From assembly GCF_001418325.1 (NCBI RefSeq), contig NZ_LIPN01000029.1, forward strand, positions 29,627-93,626: 64,000 nucleotides of DNA, read 5' to 3'. Origin of the DNA: Streptomyces atriruber (GTDB lineage Bacteria > Actinomycetota > Actinomycetes > Streptomycetales > Streptomycetaceae). This document shows positions 24,176 through 34,393 of the stretch, in pieces; position 1 is the first letter of the stretch; each line of letters starts with the position of its first letter. A program made the position numbers and the translations under genes. The notes under the pieces were generated by a model. The model did not search any database and was not told where the DNA came from. It was given only the letters and a program-made list of their open reading frames with translations.

Positions 24176-25321
24176 CTATCCCGAATTTCGCTTCTGTCTC
24201 AAAGAAAGACTCTGTGTACCTTTTGCATCAAGCGGCACGTTGAAGCTGTCCACCACGTACAGCCCGGACACGTGCGACCGGGCGCGGACCACTTCGACGA
24301 CGGCGCCCGCCTCGTAGGCCGGGTTCACGATCCCTGAGATCGAGAGCTGCGAGGAGAAGCCCAGCAAGTTGCGGAGCAGCTGGTCAGCGGTGGCCTGCGC
24401 CTCTTCCTGCGTCTTGATCAGCTGGTCGGTAATGAACTGCGGCACCTCGCCGTACGGACCCAGGTGATACGTCGCGCTGGTCGGCTCTTCGTCCCACGCG
24501 ACCGCGCGCACGGCGGGCAGCTCGTCCCCCGGTGACTCCCCCGTGATCACGACCCCGTTGAAGCCGGGCTCGTCGGTGAGCACACGGGACAGATCGAGCA
24601 TCGTGCACCGCTCGCCCTCGATGTAGGTGAAATCCGGACTCGGCAGGGCGTCGATGTCCGGTGGCGGCGCGATGACCACCCAGCCCTCGACGTCGAAATA
24701 GATGTCGCAGCCGAGCGACTGCGCGAGGACGGTGACGGCATCCCACGGGTCGTCGGCGACGTCGTACAGCCGCGGCGCCGTCGTAGTCCTGGTGGTGCTG
24801 ATCGCGTCATAGCTCAGATCGTCGAAAGTCCTCGCGAGAATCGCCTTGATCGCGTCGATGATGTTAGTGCCGGTCTCGATGACGTACGGGCTGATGAACT
24901 TGTCCCTGGCCACCGTCCTTGAAAGATCGAACGCCTCAAGCTGGATGTCCGGGCTGCCGCCCGTGCCGTCCGAGATGTTCACCTTGGCCAGGCGGAACAC
25001 GCCCAGAGGGAGGGCCTCGATCTCGCCATCAGGGTGCTCCGGTGTAGGGGCGTACCGAACGCCCCGGTAGGGGCGCAGCTCCGTGCCGTACGGCGTCAGC
25101 AGTGACGTCACGTCGCTCGGGACCAGCGTGCCCAGAGGATCTACGCAGGAGGCCTTGCACGTCCGCCGGATCGCGGCAGTGCGGTCGCAGGAGACATCCC
25201 CCCCGATGGCGGGCAGCCGCACCCGCTCCTGCGTCGGGGAGATCACCTCAATAAAGGAGTAGACCGTGTGGGACCGGCGGATCTCGGAGAGCAGGCGGGC
25301 CGACGCGCGCTGTACGGTCAC
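24176..25321 (-). CDS. DUF5047 minor tail protein
   Basis: 381 residues, start 25321. The N-terminal EIRRSHTVYSFIEVISPTQE and the DVSCDRTAAIRRTC segment are DUF5047 hallmarks. The rest (YDVADDPWDAVTVLAQSLGC; VYVVDSFNVPL-like end) resembles baseplate-hub/gp27-type domains. It should be a structural part of the distal tail. The start lies 17 bases after the large minor tail gene's stop. Confidence 0.8.
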   Translation of the reverse strand: MTVQRASARLLSEIRRSHTVYSFIEVISPTQERVRLPAIGGDVSCDRTAAIRRTCKASCVDPLGTLVPSDVTSLLTPYGTELRPYRGVRYAPTPEHPDGEIEALPLGVFRLAKVNISDGTGGSPDIQLEAFDLSRTVARDKFISPYVIETGTNIIDAIKAILARTFDDLSYDAISTTRTTTAPRLYDVADDPWDAVTVLAQSLGCDIYFDVEGWVVIAPPPDIDALPSPDFTYIEGERCTMLDLSRVLTDEPGFNGVVITGESPGDELPAVRAVAWDEEPTSATYHLGPYGEVPQFITDQLIKTQEEAQATADQLLRNLLGFSSQLSISGIVNPAYEAGAVVEVVRARSHVSGLYVVDSFNVPLDAKGTQSLSLRQKRNSG

Positions 25322-25337
25322 CGGCCCGCCCCCCTCG

Positions 25338-28300
25338 CTACTCGGGTGCGGCGACCTCGACGAAGGTCAGCTTCACGAAACGGATCGGGTCGACGAACCG
25401 CTGCCCGCTGACCTGGACTTCCGCAGAGATATCACCGACCGGACGCACCCACCATGCGTGATCCACATTCGTCTGGAGGAAGAGCGTGCGGCCGGACTTC
25501 AGGAGTCTGCGCAGCGGCGCGTACTCCTCCCGTCTGAGGATGAGCGTCAGCTCGATCGCGTCGCCCTTGTATCCCTCGGACACCACGACCGGCCGGTCCT
25601 CCCCCAGCGGCTGGTACATGACGGATGTGCCCGTCGTGCCGACCTGGACAGGCTCCGCCTTCACTCGCAGCGGAATGTTGCTGGCAGGATTCGTGATGTC
25701 CTTCAGCCACCAGTTCACCGCAGTGAGGGAGACCTCATCAGAGGGCGGACCGAAGCCCGACACGAACCGGTCGCCGGCCAGACCGTACGAAGTGGTCTGC
25801 GCCCGGTAGCGCCGGTTGACCAGCGGAATCACCGTCTGGTCCGTGTAGGTGGCGATCCCGGAGAGCGGATCGTAAACGGGCGGGCTCGTGTCCAGGCCGG
25901 GCAGCACCTGCCAGTCGCCGTATCCGGTGCCGTCATCGTCCGCGTACTGGATCACCGGCGCGTGCCAGACCGCGTGCGTGCTGCGGCCCGTGCCGTTGCG
26001 CCACACCCCCGAGGATCCGAGCATGATGCCGATGCGGTCGAAGTACACGAGGTCGCTCACCGCGCGGTCCGTGACCGCAACCTCGCCCTTGATGCGGGTC
26101 GTGCCCTCCGGGATGTCGTACGTCCCTGCCGACTTGACCCAGGCGGCCGTGCCGAAGCTGGTCCCCTGAATTGTCTGCGAAGAGACCAGCTGGTTGGCCC
26201 GGTAGAAGGAGAGCGTCAGGTACGGCGTCCCCGACGTGCTGCCGAGGAACGCCGACGTGAACGTCACCTTCTGTCCGGCCAGCTGCAGGATCTGCGGATC
26301 GATCCCGGAGATATCGACCGCGTCCGGCATCGTCGCCACCGTGCGGCCCGCGACCAGCGGGACGGCCGGCTTGATCAGACCGATCCACGACGCCGCGCTG
26401 TTGATGTCCGTCCCCGAGCCCGGCGTGAACGCACCTGTCACCGACGTCGCGCCGACGGGCACCACGCCGTTGGAGTCGTACACCCCGGTCGTCAGCCACG
26501 GATCGGCAGAGCCGACCGTGGTGTCGTTGCGTTCGGTCTCGTTCGCGCCCGGCGCCGGTGCGGAAGGCAGCGGCTTGATGATGCCGATCCAGCTCGCGCC
26601 CGCGTACCAGTTGCGGGATAGGTAGCCGGTCCGCGAGTGCGAACCGGTGCCGACCGGACCGTTGGAGTCGGCCATCATCAGCGTCGCCGTGCGGTACTGC
26701 CAATAGCTGACCTGGTATTCAGCGGTGTTGTCCGACCGCTCCGTCACCTCCGACGTGGCATACCAGGACGTCGCATAGTCGCCAGACGCGCCGAACGCAC
26801 TGATACGCCAGGCCCTGCTGTCCGTGTTCGTAACACTGGCCGTCGTGATGGTGTTGCCGCTGCCGGACTGGCTCGTGTTCTCCGACACGAACTGATTCGC
26901 CGCGGTGTCCGCGTTCCGGTAGGCACTGACCTGCGTCACGATCGGCTTGACCGTCGCCGACAGAGTGCCCGTCCAGGACGTCGGCTCGGATGATCCGGCC
27001 GTCCGCTTCAGTACCGCGAAGCGCAGGCTCGCCGTGCCGTCGGACTCCGTGACTTGGCGGACCACTGTCCAGCCCGAGGGGGCCGTCAGCGTCGCGATGA
27101 CCGTGTCCGAGATCGCGACCGTCGCGATCATGAGGTCACCGGAGACAACGCCCGAGGGGCGGTTGATGACGTACGACGTCGTGTTACTGGTCGTCGTCCA
27201 CTCGGTGCCCCTGCCGACGTACGCGATGTCGGCGCTCGATGTAGGAGGCGCGATGTTGGCGACCATCGAGCCACCGGTCACGTTGTCGCTCACCGCGAAC
27301 GCAGAGATCCGCCACGCGTTGACGTCGGTGTTGTTGAGCGTCGCCGACGTCAGGTACAGCGGCGTCCCCGTCGCCCTGGTCAGCACGCCTTCAGCGATGA
27401 ACTGCTGCGCAGCGTCGGCGGCGCCGCTGTACGCGACGACCACGGCGTAGCGCCGGGTGCTCGCCACGCTCAGGCTGCCGTCCGTCCACGTCGACGGCTC
27501 GGAGCCGCCCGCGGTGCGCTTCAGGACGAAGAGCGCCGTGTCAGTCGACCCGTCGTCGACCGACGCCGTGTTCACCGCCGTCCAGCCAGCTGGCGGCGTA
27601 ATCGTGCTGTGCTGACTGGAGCTGACGAAGGCCACCATGAGATCGCCCGTCACGACGCCCGCGGGCTTGTTCAGCGTGAAGTCGGTGCCGCTGGTCGGCG
27701 ACGTAAAGGCGGTGCCCGTGGCGCGGAGAGCCAGCGACGGAGTGATGCCCGTGTAGGTCAGCCGCTTCGTCAGCGTGCCGTGGCTGCCCGTACCGGTGAC
27801 CGCGACGCGGCTGATGGAGCTGCCCGTACCGGCGACCCAGTTGTCCCCCACCGGGTCGTCCCCCGTGGCGGAGAAGGCACTCAGGATGTTGCGACTCGCA
27901 TGCCCGCCGTCCGACCAGGGAGCGCCGGCCCCGTACATCAGGCCGACGTGATCGGCGTAGTGCACCTCTGCGTTCGCGGGGCCGGCCACCTCGATCTCTG
28001 CCCGGGCGTACACCGTCGCCGCGGGGGACGTATCTGTGGCCACGACCTCGGTCCACGTACTGGTGGAATCCGTGCCGCTGTTGCTGATCGTGCCCGCGAT
28101 GGCGGTGAACGTCTCGTCGTAGAAGCGGACGCGGACGCTGCACGTCCTGGCCGTGGCTGCGGCGCGCAGCTGCGCCCGCACCGTGACCGGGGAGTCCGGC
28201 GCCAGCTCCACAAAGGGCGACAGCACCGACATCGCGGCAGCGCTGGACGCCGTCAGCTTCAGCGACGCGACACCGGCGAAGTACACGCTCGTGTCCTGCG

Positions 28301-29300
28301 CCGCAGTGCAGTTCGTCGTCGTGTACTCGGGCGCATCGGTCAGCGTCTCGAAGTCGGCGGACTGCACGGAGAGCAGGTTCGAGCTGTCCCGCAGCGTCAG
28401 CGCCACCGCGGACGCGTAGCTGTCCGGGACGACGCTGACCACGCCGATGCCGGGCGTGCCGGACACCGTGTTGTCATCACCCGGCACACCGGGGCTCGGC
28501 CCCTGGACGGAGAACTGCCGCCCTACCCAGACCGACTTGGCGCCGAAGCTGGAGTACACCCGCACGTACACGGCGTAGTTGTCCGGGTTGATGCTGGTCG
28601 GCAGCGTCTGGGACGTGATGTCGCCCTCGACTGTCGTTGCGTAGACCGGCGCCGTCTTGCTGGGGCTGAACGTGGCCTCGGCTTCCTGGATCGCCGTGAA
28701 GATCCGGTACTCGGCTTTCGCCTGCGGGTCCCCGTCCGCCTGCGCGTACGTCCAGCTAATCGTCGGCGACGGCGTGAGCACCGTGCCCGTCGGCGCCTCC
28801 ACCGTGACGGTGGGCCGCACGCGGTAATTGATCTGGCACCAGACCTTGTAGACCCGGATGCAGTCAAAGACCGCGGACACCGAAAAGCACTGGCACAGAA
28901 GCTTGTTCAGCCGGTGAATGTCCCACGGGTGCCCCAGCGGGTCCCGCGTGTACGTGGCCACCTCATAGGTGGTCGGCGTCGTCGTGGGGTAGATGGTGCG
29001 GCTCGTGAACTTGCTCGTGTCGTCCAGGCAGACGACGTTGACCGTGATCGAGCGCGAGCCGCTGCCGACCTTGGCACACCGGATGTAGATCGTGACGCTG
29101 GTGATGACGGCGCCCTCGGGGACCGTGCTGATGTCCACGGGAAACCTGACGCAGGCCCGCCCCTTGTGGGGCGGGTTGCGGCAGTACTTGCTGTCGTCGT
29201 CGTTGTTCCAGCAGTGGAACAGCCTGCTCACCAGGGAACCGACCAGCGACCAGCCCTCATTGCGGTAATCGTCATTGCAGATGTGGGCCAGTCCCGTCAC
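25338..29300 (-). CDS. Very large minor tail protein with repeated beta domains
   Basis: 1320 residues. The N-terminus is Cys-rich (HCWNNDDDSKYC, CQCF). A fibronectin-like unit follows near residue 160 (RPTVTVEAPTGTVLTPSPTI). Two copies of a module come next: GVVTGDLMVAFVSSSQHSTI and GVVSGDLMIATVAISDTVIA, each followed by PxGWTxV and SEPxxWT. Jelly-roll-like units and a C-terminal tail-attachment domain complete it. The GDLM module also occurs in the gene at 46824. Likely a central distal-tail or side-fibre protein. Confidence 0.8.
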   Translation of the reverse strand: MTGLAHICNDDYRNEGWSLVGSLVSRLFHCWNNDDDSKYCRNPPHKGRACVRFPVDISTVPEGAVITSVTIYIRCAKVGSGSRSITVNVVCLDDTSKFTSRTIYPTTTPTTYEVATYTRDPLGHPWDIHRLNKLLCQCFSVSAVFDCIRVYKVWCQINYRVRPTVTVEAPTGTVLTPSPTISWTYAQADGDPQAKAEYRIFTAIQEAEATFSPSKTAPVYATTVEGDITSQTLPTSINPDNYAVYVRVYSSFGAKSVWVGRQFSVQGPSPGVPGDDNTVSGTPGIGVVSVVPDSYASAVALTLRDSSNLLSVQSADFETLTDAPEYTTTNCTAAQDTSVYFAGVASLKLTASSAAAMSVLSPFVELAPDSPVTVRAQLRAAATARTCSVRVRFYDETFTAIAGTISNSGTDSTSTWTEVVATDTSPAATVYARAEIEVAGPANAEVHYADHVGLMYGAGAPWSDGGHASRNILSAFSATGDDPVGDNWVAGTGSSISRVAVTGTGSHGTLTKRLTYTGITPSLALRATGTAFTSPTSGTDFTLNKPAGVVTGDLMVAFVSSSQHSTITPPAGWTAVNTASVDDGSTDTALFVLKRTAGGSEPSTWTDGSLSVASTRRYAVVVAYSGAADAAQQFIAEGVLTRATGTPLYLTSATLNNTDVNAWRISAFAVSDNVTGGSMVANIAPPTSSADIAYVGRGTEWTTTSNTTSYVINRPSGVVSGDLMIATVAISDTVIATLTAPSGWTVVRQVTESDGTASLRFAVLKRTAGSSEPTSWTGTLSATVKPIVTQVSAYRNADTAANQFVSENTSQSGSGNTITTASVTNTDSRAWRISAFGASGDYATSWYATSEVTERSDNTAEYQVSYWQYRTATLMMADSNGPVGTGSHSRTGYLSRNWYAGASWIGIIKPLPSAPAPGANETERNDTTVGSADPWLTTGVYDSNGVVPVGATSVTGAFTPGSGTDINSAASWIGLIKPAVPLVAGRTVATMPDAVDISGIDPQILQLAGQKVTFTSAFLGSTSGTPYLTLSFYRANQLVSSQTIQGTSFGTAAWVKSAGTYDIPEGTTRIKGEVAVTDRAVSDLVYFDRIGIMLGSSGVWRNGTGRSTHAVWHAPVIQYADDDGTGYGDWQVLPGLDTSPPVYDPLSGIATYTDQTVIPLVNRRYRAQTTSYGLAGDRFVSGFGPPSDEVSLTAVNWWLKDITNPASNIPLRVKAEPVQVGTTGTSVMYQPLGEDRPVVVSEGYKGDAIELTLILRREEYAPLRRLLKSGRTLFLQTNVDHAWWVRPVGDISAEVQVSGQRFVDPIRFVKLTFVEVAAPE

Positions 29301-32300
29301 GGCCGCCTCCCCACTCCCTGCTTGATCGCCCTCGTCAGCGTGGGGACCAACTCGCGTTGCAGCTTGTCGACCGTGCCCGGCGTCGCATTGCCCTGGACGG
29401 TGACAGGCATGTTGACCTCGACCGTCGTACCGCCGCCGCGGCCGATCAGGTCGGACAGCGGATCGATGCGTTCGCCGCCGCGCAGGTTGATGACCTCCGG
29501 CTCGTGCTCGCCGACGACCGCCGGACCACGGCTCGCTCCGGGGGTCCCGAGGCCGTACCAGTTGTGCGACTGCTGGAAGCTATTGGCCTTCGACGGATTG
29601 CCGTACCGCGACTTGATGTATCCCAGACCCCACTTGATCTGCGTCGCAGGATTGGTCTTCCAGTCCGCCCCTGCGCTCTTCATCTTCGAGCCGGGCAGCG
29701 CCTGCGGGATTCCGTAGGCGTCACTGGACGGGTTATCGGCGTTCCAGCGCCAGCCCGACTCACGGGTCCACAGTGCCTCCAGAGCGGACCAGTGGGAGCC
29801 CCAGCCGCGGGCGGCATTCAGGCTCTTGCCGGTCGCCTTGGCGGCCGCGACGGACTTGCCACTGGTCACGCCGCCCTTGTAGGTGTCCGGTCCGTTGTCC
29901 GCCAGGCCATTGCGTCCCGCATGGAACGCCTTGACCTGCTGCTTGGCTGCGGCTGACGCCGTCGGGTCGCCCACGGCGATGCCGTGGATGTGCGGGCTGA
30001 AGCCTTCGGCGGGAGTGCGCCTCCACGCCGCGAAGCCGGACGACCGCATCGCGCCGACGATGGCGTCCTTGGCGGGACCGAGGTCGATGGCGCCGCCTCC
30101 GGAGTGCGTACCGGCGGACGCGCCGACGCTGTTGGAGTACGACCCCTGGAATGCGGTGAACGCCGTATTGGCGATCTTCTCGGCGTGGTGGAGCATCGCG
30201 GCCGTGCGCCTGTTGACGACGACGCCGCGGTAGGTCTGCTTGGTGCCGTCGCCGTCCTTCCACTTGGCCCACGGGATGAAGCCACCGCCGCCGTCTTCAG
30301 GGACGTCGTTGTCACTGACCCACGACTTGGCGACTTCGCCGATCTTCGCGGGAATCCCGACGGCCAGCTTCTCCAGGCCAGTGTCATTGCCCGGGACGAT
30401 CTTGCGAATGACGGACTGGGCGCCCTTGACCATGGCGTCGACGGCCGCGCCGAAGGGACCGGAGATCGCCCCCAGGGCCAGGTCCTTCAGCTTGCCGACG
30501 GCGCTCCCGATCGCGCTGCCGATATTCCCGATGATCCCGTCCGGCACCAGGTCGGGGCCGGTGTCCGGACCCCAGCCCGACCCGAAGATGCCGCCGCCGT
30601 CCTTGAAGCGGTGATCGCTGTCGCCGTAGGTGCGCACGTTCGCGCCGCCCATGGCCCGGCGCCGCAGCGCCGCGACAGCCTCGTGCCCTCCGGCTCCGGC
30701 AACCTCCTTCGCCGTCCACACGTGCTCCCCTGCGGAGAGGCGTGCGACGACCGAGTCGGCTGTTCCCGATCCGGGACCACTGACAGGGCCGCCCTCGCGG
30801 AATGCGGGCAGCTTGAATTCATTCAGCCTCGGCGCCGAGAAAACTCCGGCCACAGCGTTCCAGAGTTTTACAATTCCGCCGTTGTAAACGACATCGACGA
30901 CCGCCTGTATGGGCTTACGGACAAGCGCCTTAATCGAATCCCAGGCTTTGCCGAGCGCCTTCGCCCCTGCCTCGAAAGCGGCAGGTATCGTCTTGGTGAA
31001 GAAGTTACTGACAGGATTCCAGAAGGTATTCCGCAGCCACGTGGACCCGGCGCTGAAGATTTCCCGTATCCTGTCCCACAGCGCACTGGCCGCAGCGGCT
31101 ATGCCAGTTGCCGTCGTCTGGAAGAACGTACGTATCGCAGTCCAGCCCGTATTCCAGATGCCGGTCACGGCCGTGATGAATGCCTGAACCCCAGCTCGCA
31201 GCGCATTCCATGCGGCTGCCGCGATCGCAATGATCGAACTGGTGATCGTCTGGAAGATGTTTCGTATCGCCGCCCAGGCGGTGTTCCACAGGTTCTGCAG
31301 CGCCGTCAAAAATACCTGGAAGGAGGCTCGGAACGCCGCCCACGCTGTGGACGCAATCGCCTGGATGGCCGTCCAGGCTGCACGGAAAGCTGCAGTGAAG
31401 ACGGCAGCGAAAGTATTGAAGACAGCGAGCAGGAAATTCAGGAATGCCTGCCACTGCGTTCGCATCAGATTCCAGATGGCAACACCTGCGGCCTGAATGG
31501 CACGCCAGGCCATTCCCCAGTTGCCGGTGAAGATAGCCGTGAAAGTCAGGAAGATGGCAGTGACCGTCGCCCAGAGCGCCTGCCATGCAGCCCTGAGGAT
31601 GCTCCAGAATCCCGTAGCGGCAGTGACGATGAGATTCCAGGCGCCGGAAAATATCGCACCGAATGTCGCGTAGAAGATGTTCCAGATTCCGGTCACGGTG
31701 GCCCAGAGGATTCGCCAGGCTCCGGTCAGAAGTGTCCAGGCCAGCTGCGCCGCGCCGGACAGTAGCGCCCAGCCGACCTGCCAGGCAGCCGACAGAATTG
31801 CCCAGCCGACCTGATAGACGCCGACGATCGTCGCCCACACCAGCCGCCAGGCAGCCACAAGGAGACTCCAGACCGCCGACGCCGTATTCACCGCACCCGT
31901 CCACGCGGCGATGAACGTCGGCCCGAACAGCGACCAGAAAACGTTCCAGACGAATGTGGCTGCGGTCCACAACCCCGACCACGCGGCGCTCAGGACGGCC
32001 CACGCGTTCTGCGCCGAAAGCTGAAGCTGCGGCCAGACGGTGTTCCACATCGTCATGAATGGAGCGATGAATCCCTGCCATGCGAAGGTCAGGGCGCCCC
32101 ATACTGCGTTCCACGCCGTCGTCAGTCCGCCGAGGAAAGCCGACCAGCCGGCTTGCAATGCGCCCCAAACGGTCGCCGCGGACTCCTTGATCCAGTTCCA
32201 GATCTCCGACCAGTGCAGCGCGATGAATGCCAGCACCCCGAGGGGGCCGAGCAGCAGCAGACAGAACTGCCCCCACCCTGCCGTAAGGAAATTCCACACC

Positions 32301-33616
32301 GTGAGAGCCACCGCCTTGATGGCAGCCCACGTGGCATTCCACGCCGTCTTCAGCGCTGCGAGGACCGTGTCCCAGTTCTTGACCAGGAAGTAGATACCGA
32401 CACCCAGAGCGACGAGAGCCGCCACGATGATTGCCACAGAAAGCGCCGCACCCAGCAGTGCAATACCGAGGCTCGACGTCGCTAGAGCTAGGGCCGTCGT
32501 CACGACTGCGGCAATACCGGCCGCGACGTTGTACAGGAGCAGAGCAGCGCGCCACGCGAGAAAACCCCGCACGAAATTGGCCAGCATCTCTGGAGGAATC
32601 GACGCAAGAACCTTCATGAAGACCGTCAGGACGCTGAACGAATCACCGCTCAGCGAGACTGCGGCCTTGGCCACATTTTCGAGAGCCTTCACGAATGCAG
32701 CAAGGAACTGCCCCACTCCCGGCCCGACGGAATGGACCTGATCCAGAAACCTCTCGAATCCGCCGCCAGTTGCCCATCCCGCAAGATTCTCGGCGCCGCG
32801 CGCCAGAGTCTCCACGACCCGGTTACCGTAGGGAAGGAAATCACGGAATCCCTGCCCGAGCACCGTGACGACACTGCGCCCGATACGGATGAACTTCTCC
32901 AGGGCGGGAACGCCCTGCGCCACCATCGTGTCGATGAACTGGTCCAAGCCCGGACCGTCCATCCATGCCGCAAAATCCTTGGCCAGCCTGGTGATGACCG
33001 GGCTGGTCGCCTTGATGAGCGGAACGAATTTTTCGAAATTGCGAGACAGGGCATCCATCACGATCGAGACGGGACCCAGCGTGTCCTTCTCGGTCGCCTT
33101 GATGAAGTCTGACCACGCCAACTTCATATTCGACGTGGACTTCACATACTTCTGCTGCGCGGGAGTCAGTCCGTCGATGATGGTCTTGAGGTTCTTCTTC
33201 GCAGCGTTGACCTTCTTGAGCTGCTCCTCATACGCCTTCGTGCCCGGCGTCAGGCCGGCGAGCGTCTCTTTCTGTTTTTCGAGGGAGTCCCTCGCGCTCT
33301 TCGTCGCCTTATTCGTCGACTGGATCGCACCGAAAAGAGCTCCCCCGAAAATGCCCGCAGTGACTCCAGCCGCCGTGCTGGCCGCGGCGAGGCCGCCAGC
33401 CACACCCGCCGCCGCGGTCGCTATCGGAATCAACGCAGGACCGAAAGCCAGAGCAGCATTCGTCGTCGACGTCAATATCTTGGTGATATTGCCTGCCGAC
33501 TTCTGCATACCGGTCAGGCCGTTATCGAAGTCCTGGATGTCCCGGCGGGCCCGGCGCATCCCCGCGCCGCTGTAGGTCGACGTGATGGCGAACGTGAGGG
33601 ATGTGATCGTGGCCAC
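29297..33616 (-). CDS. Tape measure protein with wall-hydrolase C-terminus
   Basis: 1439 residues. The N-terminal half is helical and hydrophobic. The middle (about residues 470-840) is a run of Trp-rich repeats of about 11 residues (variants of TAWNAVWGALT). The C-terminus has an M15-like zinc peptidase segment (GTHSGGGAIDLG ... SPHIHGIA). A transglycosylase-like domain follows (LEALWTRESGW ... AYGIPQALPG ... WGLGYIKSRYG). The protein sets tail length and helps DNA entry through the wall. It overlaps the next gene by ATGA. Confidence 0.92.
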   Translation of the reverse strand: MATITSLTFAITSTYSGAGMRRARRDIQDFDNGLTGMQKSAGNITKILTSTTNAALAFGPALIPIATAAAGVAGGLAAASTAAGVTAGIFGGALFGAIQSTNKATKSARDSLEKQKETLAGLTPGTKAYEEQLKKVNAAKKNLKTIIDGLTPAQQKYVKSTSNMKLAWSDFIKATEKDTLGPVSIVMDALSRNFEKFVPLIKATSPVITRLAKDFAAWMDGPGLDQFIDTMVAQGVPALEKFIRIGRSVVTVLGQGFRDFLPYGNRVVETLARGAENLAGWATGGGFERFLDQVHSVGPGVGQFLAAFVKALENVAKAAVSLSGDSFSVLTVFMKVLASIPPEMLANFVRGFLAWRAALLLYNVAAGIAAVVTTALALATSSLGIALLGAALSVAIIVAALVALGVGIYFLVKNWDTVLAALKTAWNATWAAIKAVALTVWNFLTAGWGQFCLLLLGPLGVLAFIALHWSEIWNWIKESAATVWGALQAGWSAFLGGLTTAWNAVWGALTFAWQGFIAPFMTMWNTVWPQLQLSAQNAWAVLSAAWSGLWTAATFVWNVFWSLFGPTFIAAWTGAVNTASAVWSLLVAAWRLVWATIVGVYQVGWAILSAAWQVGWALLSGAAQLAWTLLTGAWRILWATVTGIWNIFYATFGAIFSGAWNLIVTAATGFWSILRAAWQALWATVTAIFLTFTAIFTGNWGMAWRAIQAAGVAIWNLMRTQWQAFLNFLLAVFNTFAAVFTAAFRAAWTAIQAIASTAWAAFRASFQVFLTALQNLWNTAWAAIRNIFQTITSSIIAIAAAAWNALRAGVQAFITAVTGIWNTGWTAIRTFFQTTATGIAAAASALWDRIREIFSAGSTWLRNTFWNPVSNFFTKTIPAAFEAGAKALGKAWDSIKALVRKPIQAVVDVVYNGGIVKLWNAVAGVFSAPRLNEFKLPAFREGGPVSGPGSGTADSVVARLSAGEHVWTAKEVAGAGGHEAVAALRRRAMGGANVRTYGDSDHRFKDGGGIFGSGWGPDTGPDLVPDGIIGNIGSAIGSAVGKLKDLALGAISGPFGAAVDAMVKGAQSVIRKIVPGNDTGLEKLAVGIPAKIGEVAKSWVSDNDVPEDGGGGFIPWAKWKDGDGTKQTYRGVVVNRRTAAMLHHAEKIANTAFTAFQGSYSNSVGASAGTHSGGGAIDLGPAKDAIVGAMRSSGFAAWRRTPAEGFSPHIHGIAVGDPTASAAAKQQVKAFHAGRNGLADNGPDTYKGGVTSGKSVAAAKATGKSLNAARGWGSHWSALEALWTRESGWRWNADNPSSDAYGIPQALPGSKMKSAGADWKTNPATQIKWGLGYIKSRYGNPSKANSFQQSHNWYGLGTPGASRGPAVVGEHEPEVINLRGGERIDPLSDLIGRGGGTTVEVNMPVTVQGNATPGTVDKLQRELVPTLTRAIKQGVGRRP

Positions 33617-33635
33617 CGCACACCGCCCCCGCTGT

Positions 33636-34321
33636 TCAGTTGTCGTCGCCCTCCTCTACGGAGGAAGCGTCACGCTCGTACAGCTCATGCGGGCGCGGAT
33701 AGTGACTCGGCTCCGGAGCAGGGTTCTTCTTGTGCTTCTTGTCCGTGAAGTGGGCCGCACCCGTCATGCGGTTGAGCGTCTGCACCTGCTCATGCAGGGC
33801 GGCCAGAACACCCGCCAGGTATGAGTCATCCACCGGTCCGGCGTAGCGCTCGTACGCCGCCCATTCGGCCAGCTCACGGGAATCGATCCGCTCCAGCAGC
33901 TCGCGGACCGTCATCCCCAGAACCTTGGCTAGCCGGAAGTAGAGTCCTCGCTCGGGGCGTCGTCGAAACCCTCGGTCAGCTCCTCGACATCGCTCTCGCT
34001 GAAGCCGTTCAGCTTCTGGCAGGCATCGAACACGCGGGAGAGGGCGGCGGCCGACTTCTCCCCCAGGGGCTCGATGTCCGGAGGGCTGAACATCAGCTCG
34101 CCGTTCTCGTTGACAACGCACTTCGCGATAAGCTTCGCCCTGAAATTCTTGAGGTTCTGGCGCTGCTTGCCGCCCTTGGTCTCCACCATGGACTGCTCGA
34201 AAGCGTCCCGCTCCTTGCCCTTCAGGGTCTTGATCCGCACGTCGCCGCCCCACTCGGGGACGGGGACGTCCTCAGTCTTGAGGTCGTCGGCCTTCAAGAT
34301 CTGTTCGCGGGAAAGCAGCAT
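33636..34321 (-). CDS. Tail assembly chaperone, -1 frameshift fusion (GT-type)
   Basis: The product is made by a -1 shift at 33965-33971: about 118 residues of the upstream frame joined to about 110 of the second frame, which ends at 33636. The second frame contains RLAKVLGMTVRELLERIDSR and AALHEQVQTLNRMTG and has no good independent start. This matches the lambda G/GT arrangement, placed as always just before the tape measure gene. Confidence 0.88.
33929..34321 (-). CDS. Tail assembly chaperone, unshifted form (G-type)
   Basis: 130 residues from the ATG at 34321. The sequence is typical of siphovirus G-type chaperones: a beta N-terminus with EWGGDVRIKTLKGKERDAFE, then DIEPLGEKSAAALSRVFDAC, and an acidic end. 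It stops at 33929, 36 bases after the slippery site. It would coat the tape measure protein during tail assembly. Confidence 0.88.
   Translation of the reverse strand: MLLSREQILKADDLKTEDVPVPEWGGDVRIKTLKGKERDAFEQSMVETKGGKQRQNLKNFRAKLIAKCVVNENGELMFSPPDIEPLGEKSAAALSRVFDACQKLNGFSESDVEELTEGFDDAPSEDSTSG
33965..33971 (-). other. Slippery heptamer GGGTTTC for -1 frameshift
   Basis: In the chaperone frame the site reads G GGT TTC, a canonical X XXY YYZ heptamer that re-pairs as GGG TTT after slipping back one base. The second frame is open upstream of and through this site, and the zero frame terminates shortly after. Confidence 0.88.
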
Positions 34322-34359
34322 TGCATTACCTTTCGATCACGGGTTTTGAAATCTCAGGG

Positions 34360-34387
34360 CTGACTGGGCAAGAACATGGGGTAGCAT
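34360..34387 (+). promoter_or_regulatory. Candidate promoter for lsr2
   Basis: CTGACT (34360-34365), 16 bases, then TAGCAT (34382-34387), with the lsr2 ATG 6 bases further on. This would give a leaderless transcript; there is no ribosome-binding site before the ATG, which supports it. Confidence 0.4.
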
Positions 34388-34393
34388 TCGGCC

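Noticed and set aside
22854..24317. Plus-strand open frame of 487 codons across the HxH tail gene
   Set aside because: Composition and lack of domains mark it as an antisense shadow of the fibre gene.
27054..29717. Plus-strand open frame of 887 codons opposite the minor tail gene
   Set aside because: Arg/His/Gly-rich shadow of high-GC coding DNA; the minus frame has real domain structure.
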